NCBI RefSeq assembly: GCF_011308835.1
Contig: NZ_JAAOHY010000001.1
Span: forward strand, 1,302,001-1,366,000
Source of the DNA: Paracoccus xiamenensis
GTDB taxonomy: Bacteria; Pseudomonadota; Alphaproteobacteria; Rhodobacterales; Rhodobacteraceae
Direction of reading: 5' to 3'
DNA length: 64,000 nucleotides
The notes below the pieces were generated by a model. That model was not told where the DNA came from and did no database searches. It saw only the letters and a program-made list of their open reading frames with translations. Each line of letters opens with the position of its first letter. Within the stretch, counting starts at the first letter, position 1. Positions 55,058 to 62,286 of this stretch are shown here, piece after piece. The translations under genes and the position numbers were made by a program.

Positions 55058-57391
55058 TCAGTAAACGATGCTGCCCGTCCCCGCTGGCAGCGCGCCATAG
55101 GGCAGCCAGACGGTCTTCCACTGGACCGCGTGATCCAGATAGGCGCGCCCCTGCCCGACGGGCTTCGACCAATCGCGATTGGCGAAAGACCAGACCGGCT
55201 TCAGGTTGCCGGTCGAAGCCTTCTCGACCGCCGCCGCACCTTCCGCGCCGCAGAACCACAGCGCGGCCACATCGTCATGCTGGGCCAGTACCTGCGCCAG
55301 TTCGTCTTTCGGACCCGACACGATATTGACCACGCCGCCCGGCAGGTCCGAGGTATCGAAGACCTGCGCCAGATCGAAAGCCGCGACCGGATCATCCTGC
55401 GCCGGGATCACCACGACGCTGTTGCCCATGGCAATGGCGGGCGCGACGAGGCTGATGAACCCCAGCAGGGGCGCGTCGTTCGGGCAAACGATGCCAATGG
55501 TCCCAAAAGATTCCGGGATCACGTTGACCAGATAGTTCGGCTTGGTCTGGACGTTCATCCCGTCATATTTGTCGGCCCATGCGGCATAGAAGAACAGCCG
55601 CTGAATCGCCGCATCCACGGGTTTTGCGCCATGTTTCTTCGCCAGATCATCGCGGCGCTGGGACAGGTTTTCAGCAATGAAATACAGCACCTGCGCACGG
55701 GCATGGCCGCCCATCGCCGCCCATTTGGTGGCCTTCTTCGCTGCCTCGACTGCATTGCGGATGTCCTTGCGATTGCCAAGCGGCACCAGATCGCCGGATG
55801 CCGCGCGATAGCTGGCCCCACCATCGGGCCGCTTCTGCGCACCACCGATATACAGCTTTTCGGTGCGGTCGATGCCGCCCGCCGCACTAGCGCCATCCAG
55901 CACCGCCTTGGGCGCGGGAGCGGCCTTTTCCTTCGCCTCGGCAATCTTGGGACCGCTGAGATAGTCCAGCAGGCCAACCCGCCCGCCTTCGCGACCGTAA
56001 CCGGATTCGCGCATGCCGCCGAATGGGGCGGCGGCGTCGAACATGTTCGCGCCGTTGATCCAGACCACCCCCGCCTTGACCGAGGCCGCCAGGTCGGTCG
56101 CGACCGTGGCGCTTTCGGACCAGATCTGCGCGGCCAGACCGTAGCGCGTGTTGTTGGCCAGACTGATCGCCTCATCCGCGGTGCGGAAGGTGGTCAGGGT
56201 GGCGATGGGGCCAAAGATCTCTTCGCTCCATGCCGGGTTGGCGGGCGAGACCTGACGCAGATAGCCGGGCGCGATGAAGCAGGCATCGCCCGGCGCACCG
56301 CCGATCAGATCGGCACCGGCTGCAATGGCCTGCGCGGTCAGGCCCAGAATGCGGTTCTTCTGCACCGGGTGGACAATCGCGCCGACATCGGTGGATTTGT
56401 CCAGCGGAGGGCCAACGCGCAGCGTCGCCAGACGGCGTTGCAACAAGGTCTCGAACCGCTCTGCCACGGCTTCGGCCACCAGAATGCGCGAACCCGCACA
56501 GCAGACCTGGCCCTGATTGAACCAGATGGAATCCACGACGCCTTCGACGGCTGCGTCCAGATCGGCATCCTCCATCACGATGAAGGGCGACTTGCCGCCC
56601 AGTTCCAGCGTCAGACGCTTGCCCGTCCCAGCAGTCGCGGCACGGATCGCACGCCCCACCTCGGTCGAGCCGGTGAAGGCGATCTTGTCCACCTCGGACG
56701 CCACAATCGCCGCCCCGGTCTCTCCATCGCCGGTGACGATATTGACGACGCCCTTGGGCAGCCCGACCTCCTGACAGATCTCGGCAAAGGCAAGCGCCGT
56801 CAGCGAGGTATATTCGGCAGGTTTCAGCACCACCGTATTGCCCGCCGCAATCGCCGGCGCGATCTTCCATGCCAGCATCAGCAGCGGGAAGTTCCACGGG
56901 ATGATCTGGCCCGCCACGCCGATGGCTGAGTGGTCGGGGAATTCATCGGCCATCAGCTCGGCCCAGCCTGCGTGATGATAGAAGTGGCGCACCACCAGCG
57001 GGATGTCGGCATCGCGGCTTTCGCGGATCGGCTTGCCGTTATCCATGCTTTCCAGCACCGACAGGAAGCGTTCACGCTTTTGAATCGTGCGTGCGATTGC
57101 ATAAAGATATTTCGCGCGTTCGTGCCCCGGCAGGCCGGCCCATTTCGGCTGCGCGCGGCGCGCGGCCTTGACGGCGGTATCCACGTCTTCCGCCGTGCCC
57201 TGGCTGATCTGGGCCAGCACGGTCCCGGTCGCCGGATCGGTCGTATCGAAGCCGTCGCCCGGCTTGGTAAAGCTGCCATTGATGAAATGGCCGAATTTCG
57301 GGTGAGCCTTGAGCCAGTCGCGCACGGCGCTGCTGTCCTCGACCGAGGGGCCATATTCCATCGTTTGCATGATCTCGCTCACAGTCGGCAT
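55058..57391 (-). CDS. Two-domain aldehyde dehydrogenase (ALDH16 family)
   Basis: A 777-residue protein with a complete ALDH domain (about 35-510) and a second, shorter ALDH-like domain (about 515-777). The first domain keeps the catalytic Cys297 in NQGQVCCAGSR and the Glu in LELGGKSPF, with the NAD motif SFTGSTEVG as AFTGSTEVG. The second domain (LYIGGAQKRPDGGASYRA, then VNVIPESFGTIGIVCPND) has no catalytic Cys motif. This is the bacterial ALDH16 layout, known from the related genus Loktanella. The start at 57391 lies eight bases after deoC, so it likely oxidises acetaldehyde made by DeoC. One unbroken frame rules out a sequencing fusion. Confidence 0.92.
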   Translation of the reverse strand: MPTVSEIMQTMEYGPSVEDSSAVRDWLKAHPKFGHFINGSFTKPGDGFDTTDPATGTVLAQISQGTAEDVDTAVKAARRAQPKWAGLPGHERAKYLYAIARTIQKRERFLSVLESMDNGKPIRESRDADIPLVVRHFYHHAGWAELMADEFPDHSAIGVAGQIIPWNFPLLMLAWKIAPAIAAGNTVVLKPAEYTSLTALAFAEICQEVGLPKGVVNIVTGDGETGAAIVASEVDKIAFTGSTEVGRAIRAATAGTGKRLTLELGGKSPFIVMEDADLDAAVEGVVDSIWFNQGQVCCAGSRILVAEAVAERFETLLQRRLATLRVGPPLDKSTDVGAIVHPVQKNRILGLTAQAIAAGADLIGGAPGDACFIAPGYLRQVSPANPAWSEEIFGPIATLTTFRTADEAISLANNTRYGLAAQIWSESATVATDLAASVKAGVVWINGANMFDAAAPFGGMRESGYGREGGRVGLLDYLSGPKIAEAKEKAAPAPKAVLDGASAAGGIDRTEKLYIGGAQKRPDGGASYRAASGDLVPLGNRKDIRNAVEAAKKATKWAAMGGHARAQVLYFIAENLSQRRDDLAKKHGAKPVDAAIQRLFFYAAWADKYDGMNVQTKPNYLVNVIPESFGTIGIVCPNDAPLLGFISLVAPAIAMGNSVVVIPAQDDPVAAFDLAQVFDTSDLPGGVVNIVSGPKDELAQVLAQHDDVAALWFCGAEGAAAVEKASTGNLKPVWSFANRDWSKPVGQGRAYLDHAVQWKTVWLPYGALPAGTGSIVY

Positions 57392-57399
57392 GTTATCCC

Positions 57400-58350
57400 T
57401 CAGGCCATGGTCAGGCGGTGCGACGCGGCATAGCGGCCGGTCACGTAATGGCTGATCTGGCGTTCCAGATCGCCCAGAAGCGAGCTTGCGCCGATGCGGA
57501 ACAGCTCCGGGCGCGTCCAATCGTCGCCGAGTTCTTCCTTCATCAGAACCTGCCAGGCAATCGCGTCCTTCGAGGTCTTGAGGCCGCCCGCAGGCTTGAA
57601 GCCGACCTTGAAGCCGGTCTGGTCCTGATAATCACGGATCGCCCTGCACATCACCAGCGACACCGGCAGCGTGGCATTGACGCCTTCCTTGCCAGTCGAG
57701 GTCTTGATGTAGTCGCTGCCCGCCTGCATGGCGACATGGCTGGCCTTGGCGACATTTTCCAGCGATTTCAGGTCACCGGTCGCAAGGATCGCTTTCATCC
57801 GGGCAGGCCCGCAGGCCTCGCGCATGGCGCGCATCTCGTCATATAGCGCGGTCCAGTTGCCTTGCAGGACATGGGCGCGGGTGATGACGATGTCGATTTC
57901 GTCCGCGCCCTGGTCGATGGCATAGCGGATTTCCGCAAGCCGCAGATCAAGCGGCATCAGCCCGGCCGGGAAACCCGTCGCCACGCTAGCGACCGGCACC
58001 CCCGAATTCCCAAGCGCGCGCTTGGCCGCGCCCACCATCGTCGGGTAGACGCAGACAGCGCCCGTGGTCAGGCTGTCCACCCCCATCGCGGCCAGCTGGT
58101 CCGGCGCGATCGGTTGCATCGCCTTGGCGCACAGGCGCGCCACGCGGTCCTCGGTATCGTCGCCCGCCAATGTGGTCAGGTCGATGCAGCGGATCGCATT
58201 CAGGATCCAGGCTGCCTGCCATTCCTTCTTCAAACTGCGCCGCACCGGCAGCGTCGCCGCCCGGCGTTCGACCGCCGGGGTGTTGATGCGGATCTGATCG
58301 AACCATTCCGGCGTCAGATCGGTGCCGGGATTGGGTTTCGTATGGGACAT
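57400..58350 (-). CDS. deoC: Deoxyribose-phosphate aldolase
   Basis: A 316-residue class I aldolase that splits 2-deoxyribose 5-phosphate into glyceraldehyde 3-phosphate and acetaldehyde. The Schiff-base Lys is in DYIKTSTGKEG, with a second active-site Lys in MKAILATGDL. The length is longer than E. coli DeoC (about 259) because of N- and C-terminal extensions usual in alphaproteobacteria. It is the first gene of a two-gene operon with the aldehyde dehydrogenase eight bases on. Confidence 0.94.
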   Translation of the reverse strand: MSHTKPNPGTDLTPEWFDQIRINTPAVERRAATLPVRRSLKKEWQAAWILNAIRCIDLTTLAGDDTEDRVARLCAKAMQPIAPDQLAAMGVDSLTTGAVCVYPTMVGAAKRALGNSGVPVASVATGFPAGLMPLDLRLAEIRYAIDQGADEIDIVITRAHVLQGNWTALYDEMRAMREACGPARMKAILATGDLKSLENVAKASHVAMQAGSDYIKTSTGKEGVNATLPVSLVMCRAIRDYQDQTGFKVGFKPAGGLKTSKDAIAWQVLMKEELGDDWTRPELFRIGASSLLGDLERQISHYVTGRYAASHRLTMA

Positions 58351-58497
58351 ACTGTTCTCGCGTCGATTTAGACGGTCACGGTAGCGGGCGATTTAGCACG
58401 CGACAAGCGGCGTCGCTATACCACCTTCACCACCTTGCGCACTGGCCTGTGGGTAACGGGCGACGTTCAAAAATTTGAGGTCTCCAGGGGGCGCAGT

Positions 58498-59238
58498 TTA
58501 GGAGGTGCCAGGATCACAGATAAGCGCGGCAAATTCCGCCTGCTCCTCGTCTGCGTCAAAACGATAGGTCATTAGCGCCACGTTCCAGAAGCGGGTCTCG
58601 ACATCCACAGGCGAGCGCCCTTCCTTAACCGGGAGGTCGGTCGCGAGCTCATCCAACGGCGAGCGCCCTTCCTTAACAACGAGGGCGGTCGCAAGCTCAT
58701 CGACACATCTGCGATGCACGGAAAGAGTGTTGCTAACATGCGCCCCCATACGACCAAGCGCAATCGCCTCGGGCCAGGGTTCAAAGTCATAAGCCGCGGC
58801 ATGTTCGTCGATCCAGTTCTGCGCAGCATCGGCCATTGCTGCCGAGGGCGTTGGCAACCTGTCACCGAGGACCTGTGCGCGATGTTTTTCGCCAAACATC
58901 GCGATCATTGCATCATCGAGATACGCCCCCACCGTGCATTCCCAATTTGCATGCCCCCCCGCGTCAGCAAGTACGCTCAGATTATGCGTCGGATGGAGGT
59001 ATGTTATCTTGTGCATCGCCAGGCCGGGTATGCTCCCATACGCGTCAATCACACGCTGAACGTCTTCGGGAATGGTAAATTCGTCCTGCAACTGGCTTTG
59101 ATCACCCTTCAGTACGAATGACAGGCAGGCCGTCATATACTGATCCGTCAGTTGTTCGAACTCTTGACCCGAGGCGGGAAGCGACATTCCGCCAAGAAGT
59201 GCAGCAGCAACCGGCCCAGCTGCCTTGTTGAAAAGCAT
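58498..59238 (-). CDS. Exported hypothetical protein with an internal 16-residue duplication
   Basis: A 246-residue protein with a signal peptide (MLFNKAAGPVAAALLGGMSLPASG). I recognise no family. The body is acidic with scattered Cys residues (about 38, 101, 179, 242) that could form disulfides. Residues about 181-212 hold the repeat DELATALVVKEGRSPL then DELATDLPVKEGRSPV, encoded by a 48-base tandem duplication. The local sequence is lower in GC than its neighbours, and the gene stands alone between deoC and the DUF1523 operon. These are signs of an accessory or acquired gene. Confidence 0.7.
   Translation of the reverse strand: MLFNKAAGPVAAALLGGMSLPASGQEFEQLTDQYMTACLSFVLKGDQSQLQDEFTIPEDVQRVIDAYGSIPGLAMHKITYLHPTHNLSVLADAGGHANWECTVGAYLDDAMIAMFGEKHRAQVLGDRLPTPSAAMADAAQNWIDEHAAAYDFEPWPEAIALGRMGAHVSNTLSVHRRCVDELATALVVKEGRSPLDELATDLPVKEGRSPVDVETRFWNVALMTYRFDADEEQAEFAALICDPGTS
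58610..58705 (-). repeat. 48-base tandem duplication inside the orphan gene
   Basis: Copy one is 58610-58657 and copy two 58658-58705. Both begin GGCGAGCGCCCTTCCTTAAC, and they differ at only a few positions. The period is a multiple of three, so the frame is kept. Confidence 0.85.
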
Positions 59239-59342
59239 GATACGTTTTCCTCGATTGATTCTGATTAGATGACAATCATCGCATCAAGTGACTGACATGC
59301 CTCAACTTCGGTGATGGCAGGGCAGTAAGAGGCGGGATCGCT

Positions 59343-60038
59343 CTACTTCGGATCGCGCGGCTTGCCCTTCCAGGTATCCAGCCAGCCGGTAAAGCCTTCG
59401 CGCGCCTCGTTGAATTCGGTCGAAACGCGGTCCATCGCGGCATCGGCGCGGGCATCGACATTGTCGACGGCGGCACCGACGCGCTTGGCTGCCGGATCAA
59501 TGGTGCGTTCGCGGAACTGGTTCCACATCCGCCAGATCAGCGCCAGGAACGCGCCCAGCACGACCAGGATCAGCATCGCGGGCCAGTTCAGCGGCGATTC
59601 ATTCGGGCCGGCGACCTGCTTGATCGAAATCGCGTTCGGATAGACCGAGAAGAACGGGATACGCCAGCCATAGGCGGTGACACTGACCCATTGCGGATTG
59701 GCCGAGTCGGAACGGAAATTCGTCGCCTCGGCATGCAGGTTCGAACTGTCATACTTGAAATAGGGCGGCCAGATCCAACCGGTATCCTCATTGCGATAGA
59801 CGAAGACCTTGCCGTTCGGACGCACCGTTTCGATAAAGCGGATGTCGCGCTGACCGGCGGCATTTTCAACTGTGCCGGTGTCGGCCGAGGCATAGAAGAT
59901 CGCGTTGGCCCCGACATCGGTCAGCCGGTTATAGGTGTTGGTGATGCGCACCGTGTTCTTGCTGGGCAGTGCGTAATCCAGAAACAAAAAAACGGTGACG
60001 CCCAGCAGAACGCCCAGTGTAACCTTGATGTAATGCAT
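59343..60038 (-). CDS. DUF1523 family membrane protein
   Basis: A 231-residue protein with two membrane helices, one at the N-terminus (VTLGVLLGVTVFLFLDYAL) and one near 150-168 (MLILVVLGAFLALIWRMW). The loop between (30-145) is the DUF1523 core (TYNRLTDVGANAIFYASADTG and NEDTGWIWPPYFKYD in part). A charged, probably helical tail follows. Function is unknown. It is the last gene in an operon with a small membrane protein, a DUF6638-like protein, an accessory protein and an AAA ATPase. Confidence 0.88.
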   Translation of the reverse strand: MHYIKVTLGVLLGVTVFLFLDYALPSKNTVRITNTYNRLTDVGANAIFYASADTGTVENAAGQRDIRFIETVRPNGKVFVYRNEDTGWIWPPYFKYDSSNLHAEATNFRSDSANPQWVSVTAYGWRIPFFSVYPNAISIKQVAGPNESPLNWPAMLILVVLGAFLALIWRMWNQFRERTIDPAAKRVGAAVDNVDARADAAMDRVSTEFNEAREGFTGWLDTWKGKPRDPK

Positions 60039-60054
60039 TATGGGCGACGCCTCC

Positions 60055-60333
60055 TTATTGCACGTTCACGTACCACGCGATCACCGCGATGACGATCGTC
60101 GGGATCACGAAAACAAGCGCAAGCAGCCGCGCTTTCAGCGTCTTCTGAAACCCTACCATCGAACGCCGCACGAAGGCCCTTCGTTCCTCGCTATCGCCGG
60201 CGCGGTCGGGATGGCGGCGGTCCCATTCCTTTTCCAGCGCTTCCGCCTTGGTGGAGCGCAGATAGACCGTCAGCAGGGCATAGAAGATCGCTTCGATCAC
60301 GAACAGGATGACGGCTAGCCGGATAATCGCCAT
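60055..60333 (-). CDS. Small two-helix membrane protein, unknown function
   Basis: A 92-residue protein. Hydrophobic segments are at 5-22 (RLAVILFVIEAIFYALL) and 70-89 (LLALVFVIPTIVIAVIAW), joined by a highly charged, helical loop. It begins three bases after the DUF6638-like gene and ends 16 bases before DUF1523. No named family is recognised. The tight spacing suggests that it works with the DUF1523 protein in the membrane. Confidence 0.8.
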   Translation of the reverse strand: MAIIRLAVILFVIEAIFYALLTVYLRSTKAEALEKEWDRRHPDRAGDSEERRAFVRRSMVGFQKTLKARLLALVFVIPTIVIAVIAWYVNVQ

Positions 60334-60336
60334 GAA

Positions 60337-61806
60337 TTACTTCCCCCATGGGCCGCGTAGCGCGGGTTTGGATGGCTGCACGGCATCCGCGTTCCAGCGC
60401 AATCCCTCCGCGCCGCTGCGCCAGCCGCCACCGCCCTGTTCGGTCAGACGCGTGCCGGATGCCGCCTTCACCGGCCCCCATGGACCGCTGGCCGGCATGG
60501 CAGAGGCGACCGGCTCTGCCATGCCCGGCTCTGGTCCGAAAAGCGCCTCGCGGGTGCCCTGCTTGTCGATCTGGTATTCGCGGGCCAGCTGGTTCGCGAC
60601 ATATTCCTTTTTCGCCTCGTCCCAGGTCTGGTAGCGCTTGTAGAACAGGGGCTTGTGCATGATGAACAACGCACGCACGTCATGCGGGGCCAGTTCCGTC
60701 AGCATCTGGTTGACCAGATCGCGGGTCGGCCCGGCACTGGCGCGGATGGCATAGAAATAGGCCGGATCGGCGCTGTCGATCACCGGCCAGTCCCCGCCTT
60801 CCTCGGCATAGCGCAGCAGCGCCGACAGCCCGCGGATCTCACCCGGCAGCCCCGAGCCCATCCGCGCCGCCGCCCGGCGCAGGGCCGAGCGCGTGCCGTC
60901 GCCGGTATCGATCCCCAGCTTGACCGCCGCATCGACCAGCACGAAATCGATCTTCTGGCGCAGGATCGCCGCGCCGTCCGCACCCTTGGCGGTGATGATC
61001 GGTTCGGCAAGCGCATTGCGCGCCAGCCACATCGCCACCGCATTGGTGTCCTGAAGCGCGATCACCTTCACGCCCGGCAGTTCGGTGTCGAATTGCGGGT
61101 CGGTGAAGGCCGAAGGATCGGTGAAGATCATCGCCTTTTCGCGCGGGGACCGGAAAACATAGACACCGCCGAAAAGCGAGGTCCAGAAATCCGGCACCTC
61201 GTATTCGCCGACCTCCAGATGGACCGGGTTGCGGATCACGTCGCCGGTTTCCTTGGCCTGTTCGATCATCCGCGCGATCAGCACATCGTCATACCAGCCC
61301 CCCGGCTCTGCCCGGAAACGCTGGATCAGCGCGGTCAGCTTGTCGGCGCCGGCGACATGGTTGCCGGTGGTGTCGGCGCTGATGCGGATGCGATTGATCT
61401 GCAACAGATCGGCGGGCGTCTTCACCTGCCAGACCATATCGTCCATCTCGCCCACCACGGCGTCGCGGGCGGTCAGGCTGAACAGCTGGTTTTCGTTATC
61501 CTGAATGAACTTCTGCAACAGATCCCGCAGGACCGAGAGATCCGCATTCAGCAGCGGCGCGGTCTTCTGTTCCGTAGTCAGCAGGATGAACTGCCGATGC
61601 GCGCCTTCGGGGTTGAGGTAATCGAGATCGCCGATCTCGTCCCCCACCTCGGGCGAGTATCCCGCAAGGTCGATATGAAATTCCGGCAGCTGCGTTTCCT
61701 TGCCGGTAATCAGCTTCAACGCCCGATTATAGCGCGCCACCCATGCCGGGCTGTCCACCCGGATCATGTTGCCGAACATCAGGCCTTTTTCGATGAGGCG
61801 TTTCAT
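60337..61806 (-). CDS. Conserved protein, probably DUF6638 family
   Basis: A 489-residue soluble protein opening MKRLIEKGLMFGNMIRVDSP, which I associate with the DUF6638 family of Rhodobacterales. That name is from memory and should be treated as tentative. No enzyme motif is obvious. The last 60 residues are Gly/Pro-rich and probably disordered. Its start overlaps the accessory membrane protein gene by four bases and it lies downstream of the AAA ATPase, so it may be a client or adaptor of that ATPase. Confidence 0.75.
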   Translation of the reverse strand: MKRLIEKGLMFGNMIRVDSPAWVARYNRALKLITGKETQLPEFHIDLAGYSPEVGDEIGDLDYLNPEGAHRQFILLTTEQKTAPLLNADLSVLRDLLQKFIQDNENQLFSLTARDAVVGEMDDMVWQVKTPADLLQINRIRISADTTGNHVAGADKLTALIQRFRAEPGGWYDDVLIARMIEQAKETGDVIRNPVHLEVGEYEVPDFWTSLFGGVYVFRSPREKAMIFTDPSAFTDPQFDTELPGVKVIALQDTNAVAMWLARNALAEPIITAKGADGAAILRQKIDFVLVDAAVKLGIDTGDGTRSALRRAAARMGSGLPGEIRGLSALLRYAEEGGDWPVIDSADPAYFYAIRASAGPTRDLVNQMLTELAPHDVRALFIMHKPLFYKRYQTWDEAKKEYVANQLAREYQIDKQGTREALFGPEPGMAEPVASAMPASGPWGPVKAASGTRLTEQGGGGWRSGAEGLRWNADAVQPSKPALRGPWGK

Positions 61807-62285
61807 CGCGATCCCCCACCTTTCGTTCGGATGTCTTCTTTGATCCGGTCCCAGCCGCGGTTGAGAATTGCCTGTGATAGCTCCACGATTTTTGCTGAAC
61901 TTGCTTCGTCGCTGCCGTCGAGAAGTTCCCTCCTAAATGATCGTATTTCGCGAAGGAGATCTACTGAATTTGGGTCGTCCATATTCAACATCATCATGAT
62001 CTCATGCAAACATAGTGACAGCTGTTGGGCACGCTGACGTTTTTGCTCATCCGTCGGTGCATCAGTATCCTGATATAAAATAGTCATCAGAGCCAGAAAG
62101 TCGGCCAATCTTGTCCTGAGTCGATCAAGCCACGCCTGTCGAAACTCAGCGATCTTCATTTCCTGCGCTAATCTTCGGTTGGCAGCGTGCGCTTGGTTGG
62201 CTGTCCAAGCCCCCCACAGAGCAGCTCCAGCTGCAATGCATGCGACGGCAACGGGAATGAAAATTGACCACTCGATCTCTTTCAC
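61803..62285 (-). CDS. Small membrane-anchored accessory protein
   Basis: A 160-residue protein starting at the GTG 62285, placed by AAGGAGG six bases before. One N-terminal helix (SIFIPVAVACIAAGAALWGAW) is followed by a long charged coil. The pattern KIAEFRQAWLDRLRTRLADF resembles the FRQxW-type small membrane proteins often seen as variable genes in accessory regions. Base composition is clearly lower in GC than the genes either side. Yet it overlaps the DUF6638 start by four bases and begins one base after the ATPase stop. No function is known. Confidence 0.7.
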   Translation of the reverse strand: MKEIEWSIFIPVAVACIAAGAALWGAWTANQAHAANRRLAQEMKIAEFRQAWLDRLRTRLADFLALMTILYQDTDAPTDEQKRQRAQQLSLCLHEIMMMLNMDDPNSVDLLREIRSFRRELLDGSDEASSAKIVELSQAILNRGWDRIKEDIRTKGGGSR

Positions 62286-62286
62286 A

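Noticed and set aside
55058-57391. Possible artefactual fusion of two aldehyde dehydrogenase genes
   Set aside because: One clean frame without internal stop, and the two-domain order matches the known ALDH16 layout.
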